A stretch of DNA of 45,417 bases from NCBI GenBank assembly GCA_947477015.1, contig CANJSM010000004.1:1-45417 (forward strand). The letters are read 5' to 3'. The translations under genes were made by a program, and so were the position numbers. The stretch comes from Legionellaceae bacterium (GTDB lineage: Bacteria; Pseudomonadota; Gammaproteobacteria; Legionellales; Legionellaceae). The notes under the pieces were generated by a model, which saw nothing but the letters and a program-made list of their open reading frames with translations, ran no database searches and had not been told where the DNA came from. This document shows positions 37,701-45,417 of this stretch, one piece after another. Every line of letters starts with the position of its first letter. Within the stretch, counting starts at the first letter, position 1.

Positions 37701-40700
37701 CAGATATGCCCAATATTGTCTCGTTTCTTACGATGGAATTGGATGCAATCGCCACCACAGAAGATCATAAACAACTCCTTGCCGCAAGCTCCACCGCTCA
37801 AAATAACGACTTCAACTTCAATTGGTGGTTTTTGTTGAATATGTTTGCAAAGATCATGTCAACCATCACGTTTTTTTGGGTCATTATCGCGGCTTTATGG
37901 AATCCTCCTGCTCCAGCGCCTGTGGAAACAGAATACACAACCGAGACCTTGGCGCACGCTTTAAAAAGGTACAATGCGTCATTGGATGTGATTGAACAAG
38001 GGTTTACCCGACATCAAGCGGCGCTACCTGCCTGCAAAGAGTTATTTACCTTCTGGCCTTATCCTAAGCTTAAGCGATTTACAGGCTTTTTTACTGGGGA
38101 AAACCATGCTGCTGGCTTGACTGACTGGGAGCATAAAAAACAGGCTTTGTCTGCGGAATTAAGCTTCAAAGCCAAAGCGTTATCTGAAGTAAAGACTAAA
38201 TTAGCGGATAGTTTGGTTCGATTAAACTCATTTAAAACCCTAATGGCATCTGACTTACAAGCACATCCTGAGTTGTTTCGAGCCATGGTCGTATTAGCGA
38301 CACAGTCTGTGAAAAATTCAGAACAGGAATACAATACTCTTCTGGAAGAATCAACAGAGCTTGAAGCAGAATGCGGTCGACTTCAAGAGGGATTAACGAA
38401 GTCAGAGAAAGGGTATGAGGATGCTCTTCAAAAATCACTCGACCATTTGAATACGAGTATCAAACGGTTTGATCAAGATCCCTTTACTAGGCGTAATAAA
38501 GAGCACGTTCTTAAACACCAGCGAAGCATTGAGCGAGTTGAAGATGTGATCCACGACATGAGCAATTTATTGCAAAACGAATCCTTTTCAGATGCGGAGC
38601 AAAATTCATTGGCTCGTCAATTCATGTATTTGAATACGATAGGAACCGACGCCTCTTATCCTCTTGTTGTTGGTGATATGTGCTGTGAGAATCTAGCACA
38701 AGCCGCTAGAAGTGAGTTACAGAACCTAGCCACTGCGTTGGTGAGCGCCTTGCGGGCAACTCCTGGTCCTAATGCACTGGACGAGGAGACTCTCACCTTG
38801 CAGTTAATGGCAGTGATGCGAGAAGCCTATTATCGCAGCACAGGTATTTTTCCTTATTCAACACAAATGCTGTCTGTTCTGGTCAGTTTGAATCATCCAG
38901 GTAATGTGATGATGCAAATCAATACGGGCGAAGGTAAAAGCACGACCACAGCGATGCTTGCTGGATTGCAATGTGTTCTTGGCGGTTCATTGAACGAACG
39001 ACAAAATAAATCACGCACACAAGTGGTTTGCACAGGCAATGCTACCTTGGTTGAACAAGGGTATGCAGAAAGTCATCGTTTTTTTAACGACTTTTTAGGG
39101 ATTCCATCTTCTGTCATTAAACAAGTGGATTCGGACAAGTCAAACGCCAACAGTGCAGAAAATCGTTTGGCCATCGGTGGCGTGACGTATACTACCGTTC
39201 AGGCCTTGTCTTTTTATAAACAACGCGAAAAACGTGCAGGACGTTCATTCACAGAAGATGCTGAAGGCCATGCGTTAGGCATGGATTGTACCTTTGATGA
39301 GTGCGACTCAGCCTTTTTAGATGATTATACTCAGTTGAGTTTGGTCGTGCCCATGGCAGATAGTGTGTCTTCATCGAGTAATCCATATGCTTGGGTTTTT
39401 CCACTGGTGAATGAGTTTGTGAGTGATTCCGCCATACAAAACGATTCACTCAGAGACTTTATTGAAAATCACGCTTTAACCACCACCTCACAACGCTTAC
39501 AGCTATTGAGTATACCTGACTCAAAACTTGAGCAATGGTTGGATGCCGCTAATGACATCGTGGATTACAGGGAAGGGCTGGATTTTGTGATCCTTGAAGA
39601 AGAAAAACGGGTTATCAATCATATTGAACGAATGATGGCAATTGTTACCCCGCTAAATCGTTCAGGTGTTCCACAACGCGGCTCATCATTCCCTAATTAT
39701 CGGCAAGAAATGTTGCAAGCAAAAATGAAGCAACAGGCACCGAATCAGTATTTCCCTATTGATCCTGAAGTGGATGTTGTCGACCAAGAGTCTGTCAAAT
39801 CATTGATTGATGGCTTGGCGAAGCAAGGTCGCATTATTGGCTTATCCGGTACTTTGGGCAGTACCGATGAATTAAAAGAATTGGCATCAACGTATCATGT
39901 TCATGCGGTTAAAATACCTCCGCATCAAAAAAATCGTCGCGATACCTCAACGCCCGTATTGTTGAGTGAAACGAGCAAGCAACAAGATTATGATCTGCAG
40001 GTAATCATCAACAAAGGGAAAGAGCAGCCGCTTTTAGTGGTGTGCAAGAGTATTTTGGATGTCGAGTCGTTGTATCGAAAATTGGTTGAAAAATATCCTG
40101 GAAGAGTTCAGAAAATCACCGGGAAAGAATCAGAAGCTGAAATAACCCATCGTAAAGATCGTGCCGGGGTCGAGGGTATGATCTCTATTGGCACTCCTTT
40201 GATGGGTCGTGGTGTGGATTTCAAAACCAATTACCCGCAAGGTTTTCATCTTCATCAGCGCTTTATTGACGCACAACGCGAAACCGAGCAAGTGATGGGG
40301 CGTGTTGCGCGTAATGGCCAATTGGGCAAGTATTCTGCGTCGTATGTCATCGATGGCGTGCCATTTCAATACGGGTTTAGTTTTTTTGGTGTCGACAGAA
40401 CTGAAGCCATGAAACAGCTGAAAGAACAGCAGAAAAAAATCACTCAAGATGCTGCCATAGTGCGTCACTACATCCAAGCGTTTGATGCGATACAGCAAGT
40501 CACGCTCCAACAGTTTGATGCCTGTAAACAGCAATTGTTGGAAACGAACGCCGACGAGATAAAACAGCTTGATTTCCGTTTGTCAGCCCTCAGAACAAGT
40601 TTGATAGAAAAGCTTGATGCTGCATGGAAGAGTGGGCTACCCAAAGGCGATAATTCAAACCCGTATTTGAATGACAAGCATGCCTTGAACCTCGCGTTGA

Positions 40701-42604
40701 AAACGTTTGAAAAACAAACCACTCCTGAGCTTTGGAAAGAAATATACTCAGTATTAGTGGAGATGGACACGACTCGTGAAGGCTCACGCTTGACATGGTA
40801 TGCTGACATTAAACAGGCATTAAATGCCCGTCAAGTCACTGCAAAAAGAGAAAAAGTTGCGTTTAAACGGCATGCTCAGCAGGCTCATGCACGCTTGCAA
40901 TCGGCCCTAGACCCAGCAGGTGCGGTGTTATCTTACTCAAAAGATGTATTGAGTTCAGAGCAAGTCGCTTACTTGAAGAGCGAATCGGATAAAACGCAAG
41001 TCGGCTATCTGTTTAAGGACGTCAATGCTATTGTGGGTGCCCACACGATTGAGTTTGATGAGAAGAAATCGATTGTAGAAAACTTGGCAGGAGTCATTAA
41101 TACCCTCGCCAAGTCGTATGTTAAATTGTCCATTGACCAACAGTATCAATTGCATGCCACGATTGTGCAAGCGATAGAATATTATAATCGTCCGGACTAT
41201 GCTGAGTGTGCAACCATGCTGGATCAGCCTATTGACGTCCTCGAACAACAAGCGACTACTCAGTTGCGTCATGACCTTGCCACTGAGTTGGAAAAAAGGC
41301 TTCTCTGGGCCAAGCCCAACAAAAAAGGCATGGATTATTGGGTTGAAAGGTCGAGTGTCCGTGATGCAGCTGATGAATTGTATGCCTTGGCCGCCACGCT
41401 TCGTAATCGAGAGGATCACGCCTCATTAACGCACTTGTATCAACGCTTGTATTATTATCAGCAGCTTTTTAAAGACGATTTGAGCAACTATCTGCCCTGG
41501 GGGCATGAAGACATACGCGTGCTTCTCGATGATGCCCTGCGTCATATCCGTGATCTCAAACGCATTGAATCGGTTGACGAGTCTTCGTTCCAAAAAGCTC
41601 AAGATAGCGCGTTATTTTCATTGTATTTTAAACAATTTAGTGATCAAGTGAATAAAATCAGTCAATATTATGCTAAGAATAAAGACTGGAAGAAGATTGA
41701 GGATAAAATCAATTCGATTCAAGATACTCCAAGTGTGTCGATTTTGCATGATTTAAAACATTACTTAAGTCAGCACGAAACATTTCAACTGAAACCTACC
41801 TCAAACCACTGGAACTACTTTTTTAACATCGGTTCGTATTTTCCAGTCAAAAACTTGTTAAAAGAATTAGACGTTATTCAATCGAAAATACAACACACTG
41901 TGCCTGATTTATTAAGTGATAAAACTTATCTTGCAAATAAAGAGCGTATCTTAACTCAGTTGATCAATGAGCGAGGCATGGGCACGGTCCATGGATTAAC
42001 GATTACGCCAAAGTATTCAGGGATTGGTGAATATTTTGAATTGCGAATTGAAGGAGCCGAACATCCGGATCAATTTGATGAACATGATGTGGTACGCTAT
42101 GAATCAAATATCGAACAATTGAAGCAAAACTTAGGTGAGCTTCAGCTCCATCGTGTAACACAACAAACCAAAATGAATGCATGTTCAGAGTTATTGCAAC
42201 AGCTGGCTACACTAGAACCCACTAACGTGCATCTAATCACCTCAGACCTGCCTGAGCATCAAGAGGCTATCAACAGATTAAACGCTGATTTGAAAGCTTG
42301 GCAAGATGTCAAAAATAATACGTTGCTCTCTTCGTTCTGGTCTTATTTTGATCAGCACCCGTTCTCTCCAGAGATAACTGAGCAGATCGATACGCTGTTT
42401 CAAACGCTTAAACAGCAACGGGAAGAGGTGAGGCAACAAACTGATCTAGTGTTGAAAGACATTGCTTTTATAACAAAAACCATCAATGACAAGGAGTTAA
42501 TTGATACAACGGTGATTATCAAGCAGTTTCAAAGCATTGATGAATTGCTCTCGTATGAAGACAAGCTGAGTCAGCGTGTGGATGGTCCTGCTGCCTCAAT
42601 GTAA
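34772..42604 (+). CDS. Giant protein with SecA-like DEAD/helicase core
   Basis: Protein of 2610 residues starting at an ATG with GGGAG seven bases upstream; no signal peptide. Residues 1-1010 are almost entirely helical and unrecognised. A single strong hydrophobic segment lies at about 1018-1043 and is followed by Pro-rich sequence, then coiled-coil-rich sequence to about 1330. Residues about 1360-1870 carry SecA-type motor motifs: NTGEGKST (Walker A, Lys1389), DECD (1509-1512), LSGTLG (1691-1696), GRGVD (1812-1816) and QVMGRVARNGQ (1840-1850, Arg1844 and Arg1847). The preprotein-crosslinking, scaffold and zinc-binding tail of true SecA (about 900 residues) were not recognised. Residues 1880-2610 are again helical; the last 25 are Glu/Asp-containing. 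It has no operon partner. Possibly a secreted effector; function unknown. Confidence 0.9.
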   Translation: MNRIWSDERFKQLRETFLTDFAAQITSSCAPVAPAKPKQSATKAQIVRPSMFRFLINQQGPQAAIQRPFKQAVITNKVKRISSVENSESKSADKVAKTADLIRLDAGVRLSDEDQALNDSVNIWFDEQLNTRNKDAILLSLLTHDPQQPAIDKVLALLSEFALSEAQCRGLCQLLMRTGPQGVLICLQTLQRMKKNPAMFDAFNATFLQSGDYCQFMSKAGQDNLDYFTQLRGSKLTWWNALVEQHQAAGARVDFNDLFGAYRYFLTELERMGLYNLPSSCPFKSVQQMKVVLDRVLFIIQQVNPAERLLQLMSLDGLDFGPNSAYFAMRNDGFKWVSKEMCLIPEDPSTVSPLSYSMSAQDYYHNISDKAFYRYLGQHKPASEREIYDGLKEQIAKSKLNFTAVEQAQLLYLVVITQLGEEPDRDVSRFLNALKASSATAAGDIITALFVFFKDVGPSQIPFNRLTQILTVLTKLSYTAPETLLTCLANVLSLLTLDDVLLSIVLKRHDGLENNENKSRRFISLINTLNSPPFLDDAVENMQLLKVLALLPEDLTQHNVTSLVEALKKLTPDHRTELLVMFSAINIDKSTMHSFTFDKVTEILDKLTKRGASLSKDDMEDLISADLPGIKIGDKDDEPSTLTAVDCGQEFFKEFPLLKLVDSNFLSRQFVKPLIVNIIEESQKVTGDDFIAFCDQIEYKLSWVIGHLSGIMEKIESGLKESNQADMFPCVKAHIETQSMRSYAPIIFNERFKKALTRSVRCLQTGQPMLDTFLLSALDRVNASVEEKDSFGTIVKKYDVAFQNNQRFTNTLLEIKNRNEDDYRRCVALLNDPTLWKKFGLNSMSSLLLNLNSPVSDQLKHVMSTIGTISSPPTEAQLQAAIQDLHLLDQSKADLGEETYRVLLEQAVTHDLKQMTAFPLTALIGFKKGSMEGINPQQADALFKSVLRIINVCPSQESDIVIALIDKTTRLVNQYATDMPNIVSFLTMELDAIATTEDHKQLLAASSTAQNNDFNFNWWFLLNMFAKIMSTITFFWVIIAALWNPPAPAPVETEYTTETLAHALKRYNASLDVIEQGFTRHQAALPACKELFTFWPYPKLKRFTGFFTGENHAAGLTDWEHKKQALSAELSFKAKALSEVKTKLADSLVRLNSFKTLMASDLQAHPELFRAMVVLATQSVKNSEQEYNTLLEESTELEAECGRLQEGLTKSEKGYEDALQKSLDHLNTSIKRFDQDPFTRRNKEHVLKHQRSIERVEDVIHDMSNLLQNESFSDAEQNSLARQFMYLNTIGTDASYPLVVGDMCCENLAQAARSELQNLATALVSALRATPGPNALDEETLTLQLMAVMREAYYRSTGIFPYSTQMLSVLVSLNHPGNVMMQINTGEGKSTTTAMLAGLQCVLGGSLNERQNKSRTQVVCTGNATLVEQGYAESHRFFNDFLGIPSSVIKQVDSDKSNANSAENRLAIGGVTYTTVQALSFYKQREKRAGRSFTEDAEGHALGMDCTFDECDSAFLDDYTQLSLVVPMADSVSSSSNPYAWVFPLVNEFVSDSAIQNDSLRDFIENHALTTTSQRLQLLSIPDSKLEQWLDAANDIVDYREGLDFVILEEEKRVINHIERMMAIVTPLNRSGVPQRGSSFPNYRQEMLQAKMKQQAPNQYFPIDPEVDVVDQESVKSLIDGLAKQGRIIGLSGTLGSTDELKELASTYHVHAVKIPPHQKNRRDTSTPVLLSETSKQQDYDLQVIINKGKEQPLLVVCKSILDVESLYRKLVEKYPGRVQKITGKESEAEITHRKDRAGVEGMISIGTPLMGRGVDFKTNYPQGFHLHQRFIDAQRETEQVMGRVARNGQLGKYSASYVIDGVPFQYGFSFFGVDRTEAMKQLKEQQKKITQDAAIVRHYIQAFDAIQQVTLQQFDACKQQLLETNADEIKQLDFRLSALRTSLIEKLDAAWKSGLPKGDNSNPYLNDKHALNLALKTFEKQTTPELWKEIYSVLVEMDTTREGSRLTWYADIKQALNARQVTAKREKVAFKRHAQQAHARLQSALDPAGAVLSYSKDVLSSEQVAYLKSESDKTQVGYLFKDVNAIVGAHTIEFDEKKSIVENLAGVINTLAKSYVKLSIDQQYQLHATIVQAIEYYNRPDYAECATMLDQPIDVLEQQATTQLRHDLATELEKRLLWAKPNKKGMDYWVERSSVRDAADELYALAATLRNREDHASLTHLYQRLYYYQQLFKDDLSNYLPWGHEDIRVLLDDALRHIRDLKRIESVDESSFQKAQDSALFSLYFKQFSDQVNKISQYYAKNKDWKKIEDKINSIQDTPSVSILHDLKHYLSQHETFQLKPTSNHWNYFFNIGSYFPVKNLLKELDVIQSKIQHTVPDLLSDKTYLANKERILTQLINERGMGTVHGLTITPKYSGIGEYFELRIEGAEHPDQFDEHDVVRYESNIEQLKQNLGELQLHRVTQQTKMNACSELLQQLATLEPTNVHLITSDLPEHQEAINRLNADLKAWQDVKNNTLLSSFWSYFDQHPFSPEITEQIDTLFQTLKQQREEVRQQTDLVLKDIAFITKTINDKELIDTTVIIKQFQSIDELLSYEDKLSQRVDGPAASM

Positions 42605-42616
42605 TCGGGTGAAATG

Positions 42617-42648
42617 CGGTCTTTGCTTCACTTTGTTCGCAAAGACCG
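42617..42648. terminator. Hairpin between convergent genes
   Basis: A perfect ten-pair stem (CGGTCTTTGC 42617-42626 with GCAAAGACCG 42639-42648) has a 12-base loop. It lies just past the giant gene's stop and covers the last codons of the convergent epimerase gene. There is no adjacent T-run, so any termination would be Rho-assisted or weak. Confidence 0.5.
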
Positions 42649-43599
42649 TAACTGTTCCTGCATAGAATATCGAGGGGCCCACCCCAATAGCTGCTGAGCC
42701 TTATCTGATTTGATCTCAAAATTACCCAACAATTGCTCAGCCATTCCTGATTTCCCCAAAAGCAACAACATCCGATTCAAAAACCGAGGTGAAACCGGTA
42801 AAAGAAACGCTCGCTTTCCCACGGCATCAGCCAAATGATTTAACAATTCTGTCGTTGAAACCACCTCTTTATCGGCAATTAAAAATGTGTCGTTGATGGT
42901 CTTTTCTGATTGCACGCAAGTCAAAATAAAATCAACAAGATTGTTCATCCCAAGCATTTGTCGCCTGTTTTTCACAGCACCTAATGGCAAGGGAATGTGC
43001 ATCTTAATTGCTGTCATCAATAAGCCTAAATTACCCTTTACACCAACCCCATAAACCAGTGGCGGTCGAATAATCACTTTATCCAAGGTGTTTGGTATAG
43101 CATGCAAACATTGCTCCGCTTCCCATTTTGCCTGAGCGTAAGGCACTTGAGGATTAGGGCTTGATTCATCAGTAAACGGCATCTTATGACTAGAGCGCCC
43201 AAGCACTCCCATACTGCTTAAAAAAATAAAACGCCGCACGTTTAACTCGTAGGCTTGCTGAGCAAGATGCGCTGTGACACGCGTATTCATTTGACGAAAG
43301 GTTTCTAAAGGATTGCTACTGGTTTCTTTTAAGATGTGAGCGCGTGCAGCGCAATGAATCACCGTGTCAACACAAGCTAGCACAGCACGCCAATCGGTTT
43401 CATCGGTCAGCTCACCTAAATTAAAAATCGTGAGGTTTTTTAGGTTTAATTGAGACTTATCGTCTGATAATAAGGCAGCCGCAGACGCCGAACGCACAGT
43501 CGCCCGTACCTCATAACCGTTCTCACATAACGATTTAACCAGTGAGCGACCAATAAAACCACTCGCACCGGTGACTAATATTATTTTGGAACTATGCAA
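42628..43599 (-). CDS. NAD-dependent sugar epimerase/dehydratase (extended SDR, WbpV-like)
   Basis: Extended short-chain dehydrogenase of about 323 residues. The NAD-binding TGASGFIG lies near the N-terminus, followed by CAARAH, the catalytic FLSSMGVLG serine and YAQAK (Tyr-x-x-x-Lys), and RPPLVYGVGVKGN. It resembles UDP-GlcNAc or UDP-glucose 4-epimerase-type enzymes of O-antigen loci, but the substrate is not certain. The TTG at 43599 with AAAGGG upstream is chosen because it starts just before the Rossmann motif. GTG codons at 43608 and 43659 would give longer proteins without good ribosome sites. It shares the region with gtrB-like genes. Confidence 0.85.
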   Translation of the reverse strand: MHSSKIILVTGASGFIGRSLVKSLCENGYEVRATVRSASAAALLSDDKSQLNLKNLTIFNLGELTDETDWRAVLACVDTVIHCAARAHILKETSSNPLETFRQMNTRVTAHLAQQAYELNVRRFIFLSSMGVLGRSSHKMPFTDESSPNPQVPYAQAKWEAEQCLHAIPNTLDKVIIRPPLVYGVGVKGNLGLLMTAIKMHIPLPLGAVKNRRQMLGMNNLVDFILTCVQSEKTINDTFLIADKEVVSTTELLNHLADAVGKRAFLLPVSPRFLNRMLLLLGKSGMAEQLLGNFEIKSDKAQQLLGWAPRYSMQEQLRSLRTK

Positions 43600-43734
43600 A
43601 CTGCTCACCCTTTTTTCGAAGCCTTTTTGTTCAACCGGCACTTCAATCTGATGTTTCACCGAGCGTCAGTAATTGTGGTGGATAGATACCTACATGTTAA
43701 CATGACGCTTACAAACAGTTAATTTGTTTTTTTA

Positions 43735-43763
43735 TTGATTTACCCTTACGCAATGTATATACT
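43735..43763 (+). promoter_or_regulatory. Promoter of vapBC
   Basis: A -35 box TTGATT (43735-43740) and a -10 box TATACT (43758-43763) have an exact 17-base spacer. The predicted start lies near 43770. Confidence 0.7.
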
Positions 43764-43787
43764 CAAAGTATCTACATTGCGTAAGGG
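43743..43787. promoter_or_regulatory. Predicted VapB/VapBC operator, perfect 15-bp inverted repeat
   Basis: CCCTTACGCAATGTA (43743-43757) and TACATTGCGTAAGGG (43773-43787) are exact inverted copies with a 15-base centre. The left arm fills the -35/-10 spacer. The centre holds the -10 box, and the right arm covers the transcription start and the ribosome-binding AAGGGG. This is the expected architecture for autorepression by the VapBC complex. Confidence 0.8.
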
Positions 43788-43794
43788 GCTTGTC

Positions 43795-44025
43795 ATGAAA
43801 ATGGCCAAAGTATTTACTAGTGGTAATTCACAAGCAGTGAGACTACCTAAAGAATTTCAATTTCATAGCAAAGAAGTTGAAATTTTTAAACGAGGCGACA
43901 ACATTATTCTTCATGAAAAACCGAGTAATTTAAAGCATGCGTTTGAATTATTGGGAAGCCTGCCCGAAGACTTTTTTTCTGATGCTCGCAAAGATATGCC
44001 ACCACAAGACAGAGACTTCGAATGA
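43795..44025 (+). CDS. vapB: Antitoxin VapB (AbrB/SpoVT-like)
   Basis: Protein of 76 residues with an N-terminal swapped-hairpin AbrB-type DNA-binding domain, visible in AKVFTSGNSQAVRLPKEFQF. The C-terminal tail, LGSLPEDFFSDARKDMP and onward, would wrap around the toxin. The ATG at 43795 has AAGGGG six bases upstream. It overlaps vapC by four bases (ATGA). It should neutralise VapC and, with it, repress the promoter described above. Confidence 0.94.
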   Translation: MKMAKVFTSGNSQAVRLPKEFQFHSKEVEIFKRGDNIILHEKPSNLKHAFELLGSLPEDFFSDARKDMPPQDRDFE

Positions 44026-44426
44026 TTTTACGTTATTTATTAGATACAAATATTTGTATTTACATTGCTAAGCAAAGACCATTAAACGTATTGAAGCGGT
44101 TTGAAACACTTGAAGTCGGTGCTGTCGCCATGTCAATGATTACTTACGGTGAACTCATGTATGGCGCTGAAAAGAGTCAACAGAGTAAACAATCAATGGA
44201 TACGCTGCAGCAACTAGCCCGATTAATTCCTCCCTTGCCTCTGTCTATTGAGGTCGGTAATCACTATGCACACATTCGCGCAAGCTTAGAAAAAAAGGGA
44301 ATGACCATCGGTAACAACGATCTATGGATTTCAGCACACGCATTAACGTTAAATACGATTCTGGTCAGCAATAATTTAAAGGAGTTCTCAAGGGTCCAAG
44401 ACTTAAAGGTTGAGAACTGGATTTAA
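44022..44426 (+). CDS. vapC: Toxin VapC, PIN-domain ribonuclease
   Basis: Protein of 134 residues. PIN-domain acidic residues are in place: Asp8 (LLDTNICIYI), Glu44 (YGELMYGAEK) and Asp100 (NNDLWISAHA), plus the conserved SNNLKEFSRV segment. VapC toxins cleave initiator tRNA or rRNA loops; the target is not deducible here. It overlaps vapB and ends in a TAA that shares bases with the stop of the convergent glycosyltransferase (44423-44426). Confidence 0.95.
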   Translation: MILRYLLDTNICIYIAKQRPLNVLKRFETLEVGAVAMSMITYGELMYGAEKSQQSKQSMDTLQQLARLIPPLPLSIEVGNHYAHIRASLEKKGMTIGNNDLWISAHALTLNTILVSNNLKEFSRVQDLKVENWI

Positions 44427-45361
44427 TCCTCCAAAAAATTAACCCGCTCTTTTTCCACCACCAACGGCCGATTCAAAATCTGTGTTTGCAAATTCCCCAC
44501 ATACTCGCCAATCAACCCTAAAAAGAACAATTGCACTGATGCGAAAAAGAATAATCCAATCAGCAATGGTGCTGTCCCAAATACAAAACTATTCCAGAAC
44601 ATCAATTTTAATATCAAATAAAATAAAGCCATCATCAGACTGGTCGCTGATAAACAAAATCCCACAAACACGGCTAATCGCAAAGGCACTTTGGAATGAC
44701 TGGTAATGCCCAGCATGGCGATATCATACAGTGTATAAAAATTATTTTTGGTAATGCCGCGTTTTCGCTGCGGTTGCTTAAATGTGACCTCAGCCACTTC
44801 AACGCCTAGTTCAGACACCAACCCTCTCAGATAAGGATAGGGATCATTCAGGTTTTTCATGATCTCAAGCACGCTACGGTCATACAAACCAAAGCCGGTG
44901 AAATTATTAATCAGCTTGATATTTGAAATGCGGTTGACCATCGCGTAATACATTTTTCGAATTTTAAAAAACAGCTGCGATTCTTCACTGGTTGTCTTTA
45001 CGGCTGCGACGATTTTAAAACCCGCTTCCCACTGTTTAATAAATTCAGGAATCAATTCTGGCGGATCTTGCAAGTCAGAGGCCATTAAAATCACCGCATC
45101 GCCCGAGGCTTGCAGCAATCCATAATAAGGCGATCGAATATGACCAAAGTTACGAGCATTAACGATAAGCCGAACTCGAGCATCTTTTTCTATCAATGAT
45201 TTGACCACCTGAACCGTGTTATCAGTGGACGCATTATCAATGAAAATAATGTCAAAAGCATAGCCTTGACAGGTGTCTAGAACGGCAGTGATGCGTTCAT
45301 AAAGATGAACCACGTTACTTTCTTCGTTGTAACACGGCGTAACAATACTAATCCTTCGCAT
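44423..45361 (-). CDS. gtrB: GtrB-like polyprenyl-phosphate glycosyltransferase (GT2)
   Basis: Protein of 312 residues. An N-terminal GT-A domain has ISIVTPCYNEESNV, FIDNASTDNT and the acidic DLQDPPELIP motif, followed by two C-terminal membrane helices (about 230-255 and 265-290) before a cytoplasmic tail with LGEYVGNLQTQI. This matches bactoprenol glucosyltransferases that load undecaprenyl phosphate for O-antigen or lipid A modification. GGAG lies eight bases before the ATG at 45361; a TTG two codons upstream is less likely. It overlaps a gtrA-like gene by 14 bases. Confidence 0.92.
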   Translation of the reverse strand: MRRISIVTPCYNEESNVVHLYERITAVLDTCQGYAFDIIFIDNASTDNTVQVVKSLIEKDARVRLIVNARNFGHIRSPYYGLLQASGDAVILMASDLQDPPELIPEFIKQWEAGFKIVAAVKTTSEESQLFFKIRKMYYAMVNRISNIKLINNFTGFGLYDRSVLEIMKNLNDPYPYLRGLVSELGVEVAEVTFKQPQRKRGITKNNFYTLYDIAMLGITSHSKVPLRLAVFVGFCLSATSLMMALFYLILKLMFWNSFVFGTAPLLIGLFFFASVQLFFLGLIGEYVGNLQTQILNRPLVVEKERVNFLED

Positions 45362-45417
45362 AAACAAAACTCCGATTTAACACAAATCCCAAACTGGCTA
45401 TCAAGACCAATGCGACC
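45348..45417 (-). CDS. gtrA: C-terminal end of a GtrA-like membrane protein (partial)
   Basis: The last 22 codons of a minus-strand gene enter from the right edge. The peptide is a hydrophobic helix followed by GFVLNRSFVYAKD and a TAG stop. This resembles the end of GtrA flippases (…GFVYSKFIVFRD-type), the usual partner of gtrB. The rest of the gene is outside the window. Confidence 0.6.
   Translation of the reverse strand, partial: VALVLIASLGFVLNRSFVYAKD

Noticed and set aside
40130-41419. Minus-strand ORFs opposite the giant gene
   Set aside because: The plus frame carries conserved motor motifs and helical continuity; the antisense readings show no family features.
34772-42604. Housekeeping SecA
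   Set aside because: It is almost three times longer, has a central membrane segment and lacks recognisable preprotein-binding and C-terminal zinc regions.

Overview
The window looks like a chromosome segment of a gammaproteobacterium. The evidence is gene order: tsaE-amiB-mutL-miaA, petABC followed by sspA-sspB, darP-rlmKL, rsmA and apaH close together, and eno near ftsB. Moderate GC, very large helical proteins, a eukaryote-type SET-domain protein and several low-complexity proteins of unknown function point to a host- or amoeba-associated lineage such as the Legionellales. That placement is inference; no rRNA or other taxonomic marker is present.

Layout. Positions 0.15-4.75 kb (minus strand) hold a four-gene MacAB/TolC-type tripartite efflux operon with overlapping genes and a recognisable promoter. 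Positions 4.9-8.6 kb hold apaH, a TraI_2/MobH-type HD-like protein, a divergent outer-membrane beta-barrel and rsmA. Positions 8.7-12.3 kb hold a TauE/SafE-type permease, darP and rlmKL. Positions 12.3-16.5 kb are an accessory block: a 584-residue helical protein with a Gly/Ala-rich hydrophobic core, a low-complexity protein ending in a Ser-Asn tract encoded by a hexanucleotide microsatellite, a duplicated glycine-zipper protein, and a DUF962/Mpo1-like membrane protein. Positions 16.5-22.3 kb hold a possible 33-residue ORF, a second beta-barrel, a POT peptide transporter, a SulP transporter, yajQ and a class II glutamine amidotransferase. Positions 22.4-25.3 kb hold eno and ftsB with a tail-anchored SET-domain gene between them. 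Positions 25.3-29.0 kb hold petABC (with a very short cytochrome c1) and sspAB. Positions 29.0-34.7 kb hold tsaE-amiB-mutL-miaA, in which miaA runs in frame into a zf-CHCC zinc-finger domain, followed by a GT9 glycosyltransferase. Positions 34.8-42.6 kb are one gene encoding a 2610-residue protein with a SecA-like DEAD/helicase core. Positions 42.6-45.4 kb are a surface-glycan locus (SDR epimerase, gtrB-like GT2, end of a gtrA-like gene) with a vapBC module in the middle.

Two families of short intergenic palindromic repeats occur. Family A has a GGGCCTTGGCCC-type core and three loci; family B has a CCGAACCGTGACCGT-type core and three loci. The most unusual features are the giant SecA-like protein, the miaA-zinc-finger fusion, the SET gene splitting eno and ftsB, the cluster of compositionally odd genes at 12.3-16 kb, and a vapBC promoter flanked by a perfect 15-bp inverted repeat. 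No RNA genes, CRISPR arrays or insertion sequences were recognised.
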